Source: Halioglobus sp.
GTDB lineage: Bacteria > Pseudomonadota > Gammaproteobacteria > Pseudomonadales > Halieaceae
Direction of reading: 5' to 3'
Length of the DNA stretch: 64,000 nucleotides
NCBI GenBank assembly: GCA_002699145.1
Contig: PABK01000035.1
Span: 62,001 to 126,000 of the forward strand
The translations under genes and the position numbers were made by a program. This document shows positions 35,364 through 44,026 of the stretch, piece after piece. Each line of letters opens with the position of its first letter. The stretch's first letter is position 1. Below the pieces are notes generated by a model. It ran no database searches and was not told the DNA's origin. It saw nothing but the letters and a program-made list of their open reading frames with translations.

Positions 35364-37787
35364 CTATTCGCTGATGACCAGGGTATCGCCGACCTGGTTG
35401 GCGGCGATATCCTCGGCGCAGAAACGCCAGCGCACCCACTCCTTGTTCGAGTACAACCGGGTCTGGTCCGCGAACCAGGGTGACTCGGGGTTGGTCGACA
35501 GGGAGGGCACCAGGATAACGTCGGCGAGCGGGCAGTCGCTGTCGTCCCAACTGACCACCTGGATGTACGAGTTGCCCGCGCGCGGGTTCACATAGCCCCC
35601 TTCGGACAGTCCCACGCTGATGGCGCCGTAGATGCCCGCGGTCCCGTGGCCGCCATGAATGGGGATGTTTTCCGCGCCGCGCTCCAGGTACTGCACCTGG
35701 CGCCAGGGCGCGTCGAGCGCGACGCCGGCCTCCTGCAGTCGCCGTGTGCTCTCCTCCAGCGCGGCGATGACGCGCGTGTGGTTGGCCGCCAGCGTGGTGT
35801 CGATGCCCGCCGGGGTGTTGAGCGGGTCGGCGGGGTCGAAGTCCACGGCCCAGAACTCGTCGCTCTGCACGATATTCTGGAAGTCGTTGCCCAACTCGTC
35901 GCGGATGCGGTTCCAGAACTCGGTGAACACCTGGGCGCCGCGGCTGTCCAGGTCCACTTTCATGTCCCAGCCGGCCAGCGCGCTGCAGGCCGCCAGGACC
36001 GGCGCCGCCGCCTCGGTGGCGCAGATATCCATGATGTCGTCCATGACCACCTCGGCGCCGTACACGCGGTTCTCGTACATGAAGTCCTTCACCGCCTGCG
36101 GGTCCATGGACAGCTCGCCGTCACTGCGTCGCTCCTGCACCATCAGGTGGCCGATGCGCGTGCGCAGGAACTGTTGCATGCCTTCGCCGCCCAGCGCGCC
36201 CATGATGGAGGGAAAGCCCTCCAGCGGGTTGTTGGCGTCGGACAGCCAGTAGCTGTTGTTGCTGTTGCCGACGTAGTCGGTGGTGCGTAGCTGCGGCAGC
36301 TGGCCGGCGCTGTAGAGGTTAGTATCCGCCGGCGCGTCGGGGTCGCTGCCCCATTCGCAGGCGGGGTCGGAGCCGTCCAGCGACACCAGCACGCCGCTGG
36401 TGAACCCGGTCAGCAGGGGGCTGATGCTGCCGCGTATACAGGTGTCGAGTTGTTCCTGGGTGACCAGGGGAATGGCGGAGATTTCGCCGTAGAAGGCGTC
36501 GCCGTAACGGTCCGCGGCCAGCTCGTGGAACACCGGGTTGCCGATCAGCGACAGCGCCTGTACATACTCGTCGAGGTTGGCCGCCTGCGCCTTTTCCGCC
36601 CACTGGCGCACGAAGCGCGGCCCGGTGTCGAGGTTGGCGTCGCGCATCGCCAGCAGCGAATCGGTGCCGGTGATGGGCCAGCCGTCGAGCAGGCTGACCT
36701 CGTTCTTCAGGTTGACAATGGGGCCGTGGCGCGTGGTGTAGAACGTGTAGGGGCGCGTTTCCATACTGCCGTCGGCCTGTTTCGCCAGCACCTCGACCAC
36801 CTGCTGCTCCATGTCCACCCAGGCGCCGTCGTACAGGTATTGCAGGGGGTTGTCCGGGTTCAGCGTCAGCTCGTACAGGGTCAGGCGGTTGGCGTAGGAC
36901 ACGGTGTGCGTCCAGGCCACGTCCTTGTTGAAGCCGATGGCGATCAGCGGCGTGCCGCGCAATACCGCGCCGGCGGCGTCGTAGACGCCGGGGATGGTCA
37001 GTTGCGCCTGGTAGAACGCGCCGTCGCCGAACCAGGGCTGGTGCGGGTTGCCCAGCAGGATGCCGCGCCCGCTGGCCGTGGCGTCGCGGCCCAGGGCCAG
37101 GCCGTTGCTGCCGCGCTGGCGCAGCGGCGCCGTGGCCTGCGCCAGGGCCTCGGCCGCGTTCTCCCAGTCTGCGGTGGTCGCGGCGGACGTCGCGGCGGCT
37201 GCACCCGGCGCGGAAGGGCCCGCGACGGAGGTCAGCGCGCGGCGGAAAATTCCCTGGTCGGAACTGCCCCACAGGGCGACCTTGCGCAGGAACATCCAGT
37301 AGTCGATTTCGTCGAAGGGAAACACCCACTCCGCGTTGCGGCAGCCCTGGTCGCCCTCGGGCAGGTTTTCCACTCCGGTTTCCGCCAGGTAGCGGTTCAT
37401 GCCGCGGGCGAAGCCTTCCCCGAGGTCCCGGGCGTAGGGCGGCAACTGGTCCAGGATCTCGCGCTGGAAAGCTTCGCGGTCGCCGTTGAGGAAGACCGAC
37501 AGCTGGTCGGAGGCCACGTCGCCCTCGTCTTCGCCCATCAGTTCGGCGGAGCGCCCGATGCCGAATACCACCTGGCGCATGGTTTCACAGTAACTGTCCT
37601 GGGCGTAGGCGTAGCCGAGGCCATAACCCAGGCCCTTCCAGTCCTCTGCCCTGACGTGGGGGATGCCGTGCTCGGTGCGGCGGATTTCAGCGTTGAACGG
37701 CGCGACGGCCGTGTCGTTGTCGCTGGAGTCGCTGCAGGCGACGGTCAGGGTGGAGAGGAGCAGGGCGAGGAGTAACTTGCGCGGCAT
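35364..37787 (-). CDS. Penicillin-acylase family Ntn-hydrolase lipoprotein (acylase 1)
   Basis: 807 residues. Lipoprotein signal ending LTVAC (Cys18) then SDSSD. The alpha-chain region runs to about 226; the autocatalytic cleavage site precedes Ser227 in RGSNGLALGRD, which would be the N-terminal nucleophile of the beta chain. GRGILLGNPHQPW follows as in this family. Members cleave amides such as penicillins, acyl-homoserine lactones or cyclic lipopeptides. The start at 37787 is supported by the signal. It is a paralogue of the gene at 51253. The linker before Ser227 is low-complexity (PSAPGAAAATSAATTA). Confidence 0.92.
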   Translation of the reverse strand: MPRKLLLALLLSTLTVACSDSSDNDTAVAPFNAEIRRTEHGIPHVRAEDWKGLGYGLGYAYAQDSYCETMRQVVFGIGRSAELMGEDEGDVASDQLSVFLNGDREAFQREILDQLPPYARDLGEGFARGMNRYLAETGVENLPEGDQGCRNAEWVFPFDEIDYWMFLRKVALWGSSDQGIFRRALTSVAGPSAPGAAAATSAATTADWENAAEALAQATAPLRQRGSNGLALGRDATASGRGILLGNPHQPWFGDGAFYQAQLTIPGVYDAAGAVLRGTPLIAIGFNKDVAWTHTVSYANRLTLYELTLNPDNPLQYLYDGAWVDMEQQVVEVLAKQADGSMETRPYTFYTTRHGPIVNLKNEVSLLDGWPITGTDSLLAMRDANLDTGPRFVRQWAEKAQAANLDEYVQALSLIGNPVFHELAADRYGDAFYGEISAIPLVTQEQLDTCIRGSISPLLTGFTSGVLVSLDGSDPACEWGSDPDAPADTNLYSAGQLPQLRTTDYVGNSNNSYWLSDANNPLEGFPSIMGALGGEGMQQFLRTRIGHLMVQERRSDGELSMDPQAVKDFMYENRVYGAEVVMDDIMDICATEAAAPVLAACSALAGWDMKVDLDSRGAQVFTEFWNRIRDELGNDFQNIVQSDEFWAVDFDPADPLNTPAGIDTTLAANHTRVIAALEESTRRLQEAGVALDAPWRQVQYLERGAENIPIHGGHGTAGIYGAISVGLSEGGYVNPRAGNSYIQVVSWDDSDCPLADVILVPSLSTNPESPWFADQTRLYSNKEWVRWRFCAEDIAANQVGDTLVISE

Positions 37788-37938
37788 GGCGATTCTCTTT
37801 CTTGTTGGTATGAATGCACTATTATGGTGTCCGCGGCGGTATCTGCAAGCGCCGCCCTCGCGGTTCCCCCGCGCCGACTGCGCTGCGCAACTCGCGGGCG
37901 GGATGGACCGTCGCCAATAGCCAGAATAAGGACCAACG

Positions 37939-38976
37939 ATGCTGCAACTACCCAAAGACCCCACGGCCATCGACACCCGGTGGCTGGCCGACGTGCTGGA
38001 CGCCCCGGTTACCGCCCATCGCCTGGTGGACGCCCACGCGGGCACCACCGGCCGCGCGGTTATCGAACTGGACTATGCCGGCGCCACGTCGCTGCCACCG
38101 CGCCTGTTCGTCAAGCTGCCGCCCGCGGATGAACTGCAACGCGCCTTCGTGACCTCCAGCGGCATGGGGCGACGCGAGGCGCTGTTCTACGGGCAGCTGG
38201 GCGCAGAGGTGCCCGTGCGCGTACCGCACTGTTATTTCGCCGCCAGCGATGACAGCGGCGAGGAGTACATCATGTTGCTGGAACACCTGGAGGACAGCGG
38301 TTGCAGTTTCCAGAATACGTCGAAGCACTACGGCCTGGCCTATGTGCGGGATGTGCTCACCGAGTTCGCGCGCCTGCATGCCGCGTACTGGAACTCGCCG
38401 CGGTTTGCCCGCGACCTGGACTGGATCGAAGCGCCGATGCAGCACGAGATTGCGGTCGGCCTGGTGCACAGCGCGCTGGAACAGTTCGCCGACGGTATGC
38501 CGCCGGTATTTACGGCGATGGCGGAACTGTACCTGGTGCACACCGACGAGATCCACCGGTTGTGGCAGCAGGGCACCCCGACGCTGATCCATGGCGACGC
38601 GCACGACGCCAACCTGTTCATGGACGGCGGCAGGCCCGGTTTTCTCGACTGGGCGGTGCTGGCGCGGGCGCCCGCCATGCGCGATGTCGGTTATTTCCTC
38701 GCCGGCACGCTGCGCCCGGAGCACCGCGAGCAGTTGCCGCAGTTGCTCGACTTCTATCGCGGGCAACTGCGCGAGAACGGCGTGAGCCCGCCGTCGCACG
38801 AGGAAGTGTGGCGGCAGTGCCAGTGGCACGCCGGGTATGTCTGGCTAGGGGCGACCGTGACGTTGGCCATGGGCGATGCCTGGCAGCCGGTCAACTACAT
38901 GCAGTCGTCACTGCAAAAACTGCACGGCGCCCTGGATTACCTGGGATCGGTGGAGGCGATCCGGGCGGCGCTGTAA
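37939..38976 (+). CDS. APH-fold phosphotransferase (ecdysteroid-kinase-like)
   Basis: 345 residues. Kinase motifs are clear: catalytic loop LIHGDAHDANLF and metal site FLDWAVLARAPAMRDVGYFL. It differs from the ACAD10/11-type kinase at 7955 in sequence and context. The N-terminal lobe (THRLVDAHAGTTGRAVIELDY, FVKLPP) fits APH and EcKL/DUF1679 proteins that phosphorylate hydroxyl groups of small molecules, including steroids. ATG 37939. Divergent from acylase 1; the substrate is unknown. Confidence 0.88.
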   Translation: MLQLPKDPTAIDTRWLADVLDAPVTAHRLVDAHAGTTGRAVIELDYAGATSLPPRLFVKLPPADELQRAFVTSSGMGRREALFYGQLGAEVPVRVPHCYFAASDDSGEEYIMLLEHLEDSGCSFQNTSKHYGLAYVRDVLTEFARLHAAYWNSPRFARDLDWIEAPMQHEIAVGLVHSALEQFADGMPPVFTAMAELYLVHTDEIHRLWQQGTPTLIHGDAHDANLFMDGGRPGFLDWAVLARAPAMRDVGYFLAGTLRPEHREQLPQLLDFYRGQLRENGVSPPSHEEVWRQCQWHAGYVWLGATVTLAMGDAWQPVNYMQSSLQKLHGALDYLGSVEAIRAAL

Positions 38977-38987
38977 CGGCGCCGCCC
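38963..38987. terminator. Hairpin spanning the phosphotransferase stop codon
   Basis: 9-bp perfect stem GGGCGGCGC / GCGCCGCCC with the TAA stop in its 7-base loop. Convergent junction with the Yip1 gene. No T-tract. Confidence 0.5.
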
Positions 38988-38994
38988 GAGCAGC

Positions 38995-39795
38995 TTAATT
39001 CGATTCCTGCGCGGCTTGCTCCGCCTCGCGGGCGGCTTCTTCCATGCCCTTGAAGAATTCACCCATCGCCCGGCCCATTTTCTCCGGGTCGATCTCGCCG
39101 TCTTTGTTCACACCCAGGTTTTCCAGGGACTGCATACGCTGTTCCAGTTCGGCGGCGTTGCGCTCCACCGCCTCCTGCACGTTGCGCGATGCATGCTCGC
39201 CGCTCAGGCCGCTGAACAGGCCCAGCAGGCCGAGAACGCCGAACACGATCATCGCGGTCTGTTGCGAGCGGCCATGCACCTCGGTGCTGGCGATAATCAT
39301 CAGCCAGATACCCCAGATGACGCGTACCACGGTACCCAGGTACGGAATGATGCCGATGATGGTCACCACCGGGAGGATGCCGGTGGAGTAGGCGACGCAG
39401 CGGTACGCCGTCTCGTAGTTTTCCGGCGAGCCCATCAGCTTCCAGATGACGAACAGGATCGCCGCGCCGATGAAGCTGCCGATCAACAGGCCGATGGGCA
39501 TGAAGATGACGGCGCCCAGGCCGGCGGCGCCTGCCCCGGTCAGGCCGATGATCGACAGGACGCCGAAGACCAGGCCGGACACCACACCCATCACCAGGGC
39601 GAAGATGAGCGGTTCGCTGTAGCCGCCGCCCTTGGCCATGCCGCGATAGAAGCCACCCGGGTCGGTGATGACCTGTGTGGCCTGGGCGATCACGGTGCCC
39701 AGGTCGAAGCCCGTCGGTTGCGGCGCACCCTGGTGCTGGGGGGACTCCTGCGTGGCGGGGCCTTCTTGTGGAGTGGGGGTTTCCTGATCAGACAT
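38995..39795 (-). CDS. Yip1-domain membrane protein
   Basis: 266 residues. A Gln/Pro-rich soluble head (1-30), then a Yip1-like membrane domain with about five helices between 58 and 205 (GVVSGLVFGVLSIIG, IGLLIGSFIGAAILFVIWKLMG, CVAYSTGILPVVTIIGIIPYLG). A charged tail rich in Glu and Gln follows (ERNAAELEQRMQSLENLG) and may form a short coiled coil. Bacterial Yip1 proteins have no settled function. Single gene. Confidence 0.88.
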   Translation of the reverse strand: MSDQETPTPQEGPATQESPQHQGAPQPTGFDLGTVIAQATQVITDPGGFYRGMAKGGGYSEPLIFALVMGVVSGLVFGVLSIIGLTGAGAAGLGAVIFMPIGLLIGSFIGAAILFVIWKLMGSPENYETAYRCVAYSTGILPVVTIIGIIPYLGTVVRVIWGIWLMIIASTEVHGRSQQTAMIVFGVLGLLGLFSGLSGEHASRNVQEAVERNAAELEQRMQSLENLGVNKDGEIDPEKMGRAMGEFFKGMEEAAREAEQAAQESN

Positions 39796-39929
39796 GGTTC
39801 ATCTCCCTTGTGGGGGTGCGCTGGGTTTCCCCTATATTAGGCCAGGCGCAGGCCAGATCAAGTGGTCGGCGCTGGTGGGCTCGCGGCCACTGTGCAAGAA
39901 TCCCTGTCCTTCGAGCAGGCGAGGGTGGC

Positions 39930-40826
39930 ATGAGCACACACCGGATCATCGTTTACCAGTACGGCAAGGTGGGCAGTACGTCGATAACCGCCGCACTGAA
40001 TGGCCTGCGCGGGGTCGAGGCCCACCAGTGTCACTTCCTCGGGGAGCAGGCATTTGCCGACACCCTGCGTCGCCTGGTCAACCCGGAGCTGTCGGATTAT
40101 TTCTTCGAGCACGGTAGCGGCCAGTTGTTGCAGAACCTGCGCGTCTACCGCTACTTCCAGCGCCGCGAAATCGATGCCGACCCGGTGACCGTGCTGACAC
40201 TCGCGCGCGAGCCGTTCGACTGGTTCAGATCGGCAATCGCGCAGGATATCGGCGAGCACCTCGCCGCGCTGCGCCGCATGCTCGAGGTGCGGGATGCCGC
40301 GCCCGCCTCGGAGGCCGAGGTGGTCACTGAGGGGGTGCCGCTATTGCTGGGACGATTGCTCGAGGCCGTGCAGCACTTCGGCAGTGTGGACGCCATGTGC
40401 GAGGGCGCGCGCTACCCGGAATTGCGCTCTGGCCTGGACCACGCCGACCTCGCGGATTTCCGCGCCTTCATGTTTTTCGTCAACACCTTCCTGCGGCCGC
40501 ACCTGTGGTACCAGAGCCACTTCGAGCCGGCCATCGGCGTGTCGTTGTCCGCGCTGCAACCCTTGGCTAGCGGCGCGTTGTGCGCCAGGCAGGCGTGGGG
40601 CGGGGTCTACCTGGTGCGCTACGAATCGCTGCAACAGGGGTTCCGGGCGATGCTGGAAGATATTGGGCTGCCGGCTGACGCCAAACTACCGCAGCGCAAC
40701 CTCGGCGCGCACAAACCGCTGGCCGCGGAGCTGGCCGCAGCATTCCGCAGCCAGGCCGCCGCGCGGCTGGAGGCGGTGTGTCACTCGCGCGATACCCGCG
40801 CCCTGGGGTACCCGGCGCCGGTGTGA
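39930..40826 (+). CDS. Sulfotransferase-like protein (NKWYS/PF10364 group)
   Basis: 298 residues from ATG at 39930. The N-terminal IIVYQYGKVGSTSITAAL has the PAPS-type phosphate loop of the putative capsule-synthesis/sulfotransferase group. A later LAREPFDWFRSAIAQD holds the Arg and Ser expected at the 3'-phosphate site. Members are thought to transfer sulfate to surface glycans, but direct evidence is thin. No glycan cluster surrounds it. Convergent with the dioxygenase gene at 40838. Confidence 0.75.
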   Translation: MSTHRIIVYQYGKVGSTSITAALNGLRGVEAHQCHFLGEQAFADTLRRLVNPELSDYFFEHGSGQLLQNLRVYRYFQRREIDADPVTVLTLAREPFDWFRSAIAQDIGEHLAALRRMLEVRDAAPASEAEVVTEGVPLLLGRLLEAVQHFGSVDAMCEGARYPELRSGLDHADLADFRAFMFFVNTFLRPHLWYQSHFEPAIGVSLSALQPLASGALCARQAWGGVYLVRYESLQQGFRAMLEDIGLPADAKLPQRNLGAHKPLAAELAAAFRSQAAARLEAVCHSRDTRALGYPAPV

Positions 40827-40837
40827 GCGCGGCGCGA

Positions 40838-41743
40838 CTACTCGTTGACGCCCGGGAAGTCGTACTCGTGGCCCCACAGGTCGCCCTCGTCGCTGTAGGT
40901 GCAGGCGTGGTTTTCCCAGTCGATGAGCAGGCCGTCGTAGCCGTACTCCACCGCGATGCCCCCCGGGGCGAGGATGTACACTGAACACATGTTGTCGTTG
41001 ACGTGGCGGCCAAGGCTTGCCAGCGTGTGTACGCCCGCGGCCTTTGCGCGATCCATGGCGCGGCCGACCTCGTCCATGTTCTCCACCTCCAGCATGATAT
41101 GCACGACGCCCAGCGGGTGCGGGCCGCTGAACAGGGCCACGGAGTGCTGGCGCGGGTTGTTGGCATGCATGAAATGGACCTTCATGCCGTCCATACCGGG
41201 AATCGACAGTATATCGGTTAGGCCGGTGCCGATGATCTCGGTGTAGTAGGTGGTGGCGGCCTCGATGTCCGGGGCCGGCAGCACGGCGTGGCCGAAGCCC
41301 AGGTCGCCGGTCTGCTTCCACGTGGTGACGAAGGCCGGCACCCCCGCCGGCGACACCAGGGGCTGGTAGTCCAGGCGGCGGCCCCAGTATAGCTCCAGGG
41401 TGTTACCGGCCGGGTCGTCGGTGGTGGCGAAGGCCTTGACGCAGCGTCTTGCCGCCTCGTCCTCGGAGCCCTGGGTGAATTCGTGGCCTGCCGCGGCGAG
41501 GCGGTCGAGGGTCGCCTGCCAGGCGGCGGCGTCGGGGAACTCCAGGCCGGCGGCCAGCAGGCCGTCGCTGTCGCCGGGTTCGATCATGAAGCGGAAGGGG
41601 TGGTCGTCCATGCGCAGGAAGCGGGCGCCCCCCGCGTCCTCCCGGGGCGCCTCCATCAGCCCCAGTACGTTGCAGCCGAAATTCATCCAGGCCTGGGTGT
41701 CTGTCGAGGCGATTCTCAGGTAGCCGATGGCTGAGACTGACAT
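40838..41743 (-). CDS. Type I extradiol ring-cleavage dioxygenase (BphC/HsaC-like)
   Basis: 301 residues, two vicinal-oxygen-chelate modules. The C-terminal module carries the full Fe(II) triad: His152 (GFGHAVL), His215 (GVVHIML) and Glu266 (AVEYGYD). Second-sphere residues known in BphC are also present: His200 (NPRQHSVAL), His247 (GRHVND) and Tyr256. It should open a catechol ring next to the hydroxyls, as in biphenyl or steroid ring A (3,4-DHSA) degradation. No ring hydroxylase or meta-cleavage hydrolase lies in the window. It is divergent from the DUF35/thiolase operon, with a shared 209-base control region in which I see no clear operator. Confidence 0.92.
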   Translation of the reverse strand: MSVSAIGYLRIASTDTQAWMNFGCNVLGLMEAPREDAGGARFLRMDDHPFRFMIEPGDSDGLLAAGLEFPDAAAWQATLDRLAAAGHEFTQGSEDEAARRCVKAFATTDDPAGNTLELYWGRRLDYQPLVSPAGVPAFVTTWKQTGDLGFGHAVLPAPDIEAATTYYTEIIGTGLTDILSIPGMDGMKVHFMHANNPRQHSVALFSGPHPLGVVHIMLEVENMDEVGRAMDRAKAAGVHTLASLGRHVNDNMCSVYILAPGGIAVEYGYDGLLIDWENHACTYSDEGDLWGHEYDFPGVNE

Positions 41744-41952
41744 AGCTTGCTCCTGCTAGCGTGGTAACGGATGTCGCGGGCCCCGCAGTATTCGCAGGCC
41801 GGGCGTAAAATGCAAGACCTGACCCCGGGAGTTGGATCGTTGATCAGAAAAGTCACTGGCACTTGATGGATTGTGTCATTGAGAAGCCCCGAGGGTTCAT
41901 CGATACTGGCTCGCTCTGCTATTCCACCCCCACGACAAGGAGGGCTGTGACC

Positions 41953-42393
41953 GTGTCGCAACCGGATGTCCTGCACCAGGCTTTCGAGCTTGGCTTCACC
42001 TATACCCGCTCCACGGGCCCCGTGGTCGGCCGCTTCCTGACCGAATTGAAGAAGCGCAACATCGTCGGCATCAAGGCCTCCGACGGTCGCGTGATCGTAC
42101 CGCCCATGGAGTACGACCCCGACACCGCCGAGGAGCTGGGCGAGTTCGTCGAGGTGGGCCAGCAGGGGGAGATCGTCAGCTTCGCCTGGGTCAGGGAGCC
42201 GCGCGCGGCGCATCCCTTCGACCGCCCTTTCGCCTGGGCGATGATCAAGCTGGACGGCGCCGATGTGCCGATGGTGCACTGCGTGGCCGCCGAGGCCGAA
42301 AGCGATGTCGCCACCGGCGCGCGCGTGCAGGCGGTGTGGGCGGATGAGCCCCGCGGTTTCATCACCGATATCCGCTGCTTTGAACTGGTGTAG
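41953..42393 (+). CDS. DUF35 OB-fold protein without zinc ribbon
   Basis: 146 residues from GTG at 41953, 8 bases after AAGGAGGG; GTG at 41947 is too close to it. The OB-fold part is clear (GEIVSFAWV, PFAWAMIKLDG, GARVQAVWADEP). Where DUF35 proteins normally have a rubredoxin-like ribbon with two CxxC pairs, this one reads GIKASDGRVIVPPMEY (Ala42-Ser-Asp-Gly45), so it cannot bind zinc there. DUF35 proteins pair with thiolase-fold enzymes and shape the acyl-CoA site (ChsH2 with Ltp2; BbsA with BbsB). It is followed 14 bases later by a zinc-bearing paralogue. Confidence 0.88.
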   Translation: MSQPDVLHQAFELGFTYTRSTGPVVGRFLTELKKRNIVGIKASDGRVIVPPMEYDPDTAEELGEFVEVGQQGEIVSFAWVREPRAAHPFDRPFAWAMIKLDGADVPMVHCVAAEAESDVATGARVQAVWADEPRGFITDIRCFELV

Positions 42394-42407
42394 GAGGGAG
42401 CGCAGCC

Positions 42408-42941
42408 ATGAGCGATGAAAACAACGTTGGCGAAGACAACGAGACCGTCACCGGGATCGAGGCGCCGATCTACCTGAAATACAACTTTACCGCCGGCGCC
42501 GCCGCCTCGCGTTTCCTGACGCGCATCAAGGAAGGCGTGCTCACCGGGCAACGCTGCCCGCGCTGCAGCCAGGTCTATATCCCGCCGCGCGGCTCCTGCG
42601 CCGCCTGCGGTGTGCCCACCGAGGAGGAGGTGGAACTGGCGGACAAGGCGACGGTGGAGTCCTTCACCATCGTTTCCATTCCCATCCCGGGCAATCCCAT
42701 CGAACCGCCCTTCGTGGTGGCCAACCTCGTGCCGGATGGCGCCAATATCTCCGTGATCCACCTGCTCAGCGAATGCGATAACGCCGAGGTGCACATCGGC
42801 CAGCGCGTGCAGGCGGTGTGGAAGCCGCAAGAGGAGTGGGGCTACGCCCTGGACAACATCAGGTATTTCAAGCCGCTGGATGAACCGGACGTGCCGGTGG
42901 AGCGGATCGGCAAGCTCCCGGTCACCGGGCTGGAGGGCTAA
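42408..42941 (+). CDS. DUF35 OB-fold protein with zinc ribbon
   Basis: 177 residues. The zinc ribbon is intact: Cys50 and Cys53 (RCPRC), Cys64 and Cys67 (SCAAC), followed by the OB fold (TVESFTIVSIPI, EPPFVVANLV, QRVQAVWKP). An acidic N-terminal 20 residues precede it. In known systems such a protein forms a complex with a thiolase-fold partner and closes its acyl-CoA pocket. It lies between the zinc-free paralogue and the first thiolase-fold gene, which starts 2 bases after its stop, so equal expression is expected. Confidence 0.93.
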   Translation: MSDENNVGEDNETVTGIEAPIYLKYNFTAGAAASRFLTRIKEGVLTGQRCPRCSQVYIPPRGSCAACGVPTEEEVELADKATVESFTIVSIPIPGNPIEPPFVVANLVPDGANISVIHLLSECDNAEVHIGQRVQAVWKPQEEWGYALDNIRYFKPLDEPDVPVERIGKLPVTGLEG

Positions 42942-42943
42942 CG

Positions 42944-44026
42944 ATGGGCCAATCAAATATGAAAGAAATTGCAATAGTCGCCTACCAGCAGTCCGACTGC
43001 GTCTCCGACGCGGGGGCGGCCAATGAGGTGGAACTGATCATCCCGGTGCTGGGCAAGGTCTTCGAGCAGGTCGGCATCACCAATGCCCAGGACGTGGATT
43101 TCGTCTGTTCCGGCAGTTGCGACTACCTGCAGGGGGCGGCCTTCGCCTTCGTCATGGGTGTCGACGCCCTCGGCGCGGTGCCGCCGATCAAGGAATCCCA
43201 CGTGGAGATGGACGCCGCCTGGGCGCTGTACGAATCCATGCTGAAGATTCGCATGGGTCACGCCGAGTCGGCGCTGATCTACGGCTTCGGCAAGTCGTCG
43301 CCGGGCGAGTTGCCGAACGTGCTGTCGCAGCAGCTGGACCCCTACTATCTCGCGCCGCTGTGGGTGGACACCATTTCCCTGGCCGCCATGCAGGCGCGAC
43401 TGATGCTCGACCAGGGCCTGATCACCGAGCGCGACATGGCCGAGGTGGTGGCCCGCTCGCGGCGTAACGCCCAGGGCAACCCCCATGCGCAGCTCGGCGG
43501 GGACGTCTCGGCCGAGGACGTGCTGGCCCAGCAGACCTATGTTTCGCCCCTGCGCAAGGCCGACATCTGTCCGGTGTCCGACGGCGCCAGCGCGGTAGTA
43601 ATCGCCACGGTGGAGAAGGCCAGGGAGTGGGGCGTGCCCTACGCGGTCATCAGTGGCATAGACCACTGCATCGAAACCCATAACCTGGGCGTGCGCGATC
43701 TCACCGACTCGATCTCGACGCGCCGCGCGGCGGCCAACGCCGGGGTAGGCGACGGCAGGGTGGACGTCGCCGAGCTGTACGCGCCGTTCAGCCACCAGGA
43801 GATCATTCTCTCCCGCGCCCTGGAACTGGGTGAGGACACCCGCGTCAACCCCAGTGGCGGGGTGCTGGCGGGTAACCTGATGATGGCTTCCGGACTGTCG
43901 CGTATCGGTGAGGTGTTCAATCGAATCGTCGCGGGCGAGGCACAGCGCGGGGTCGCCCACGCGACATCGGGCCCTTGTTTGCAACACAACCTGGTGACGG
44001 TACTGGAGAAGGGGGAAACAGCGTAA
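42944..44026 (+). CDS. Cys-less thiolase-fold protein A (Ltp2/BbsB-like)
   Basis: 360 residues, thiolase superfamily. The nucleophile motif, normally ...ACASG, reads SHVEMDAAWALYES (residues 85-98) with no Cys. The GHP motif reads GGVLAGNLMMASGL, so the His is lost too. The C-terminal GPCLQHN retains a Cys. Such degenerate members in steroid catabolism (Ltp2 type) act as retro-aldolases with a DUF35 partner instead of as thiolases. It overlaps the next gene by one base (TAATG). An acyltransferase role is unlikely. Confidence 0.9.
   Translation: MGQSNMKEIAIVAYQQSDCVSDAGAANEVELIIPVLGKVFEQVGITNAQDVDFVCSGSCDYLQGAAFAFVMGVDALGAVPPIKESHVEMDAAWALYESMLKIRMGHAESALIYGFGKSSPGELPNVLSQQLDPYYLAPLWVDTISLAAMQARLMLDQGLITERDMAEVVARSRRNAQGNPHAQLGGDVSAEDVLAQQTYVSPLRKADICPVSDGASAVVIATVEKAREWGVPYAVISGIDHCIETHNLGVRDLTDSISTRRAAANAGVGDGRVDVAELYAPFSHQEIILSRALELGEDTRVNPSGGVLAGNLMMASGLSRIGEVFNRIVAGEAQRGVAHATSGPCLQHNLVTVLEKGETA

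Noticed and set aside
41744-41952. KstR-type operator in the dioxygenase-DUF35 intergenic region
   Set aside because: No palindrome of the AAC-N-N-GTT type was found by eye.
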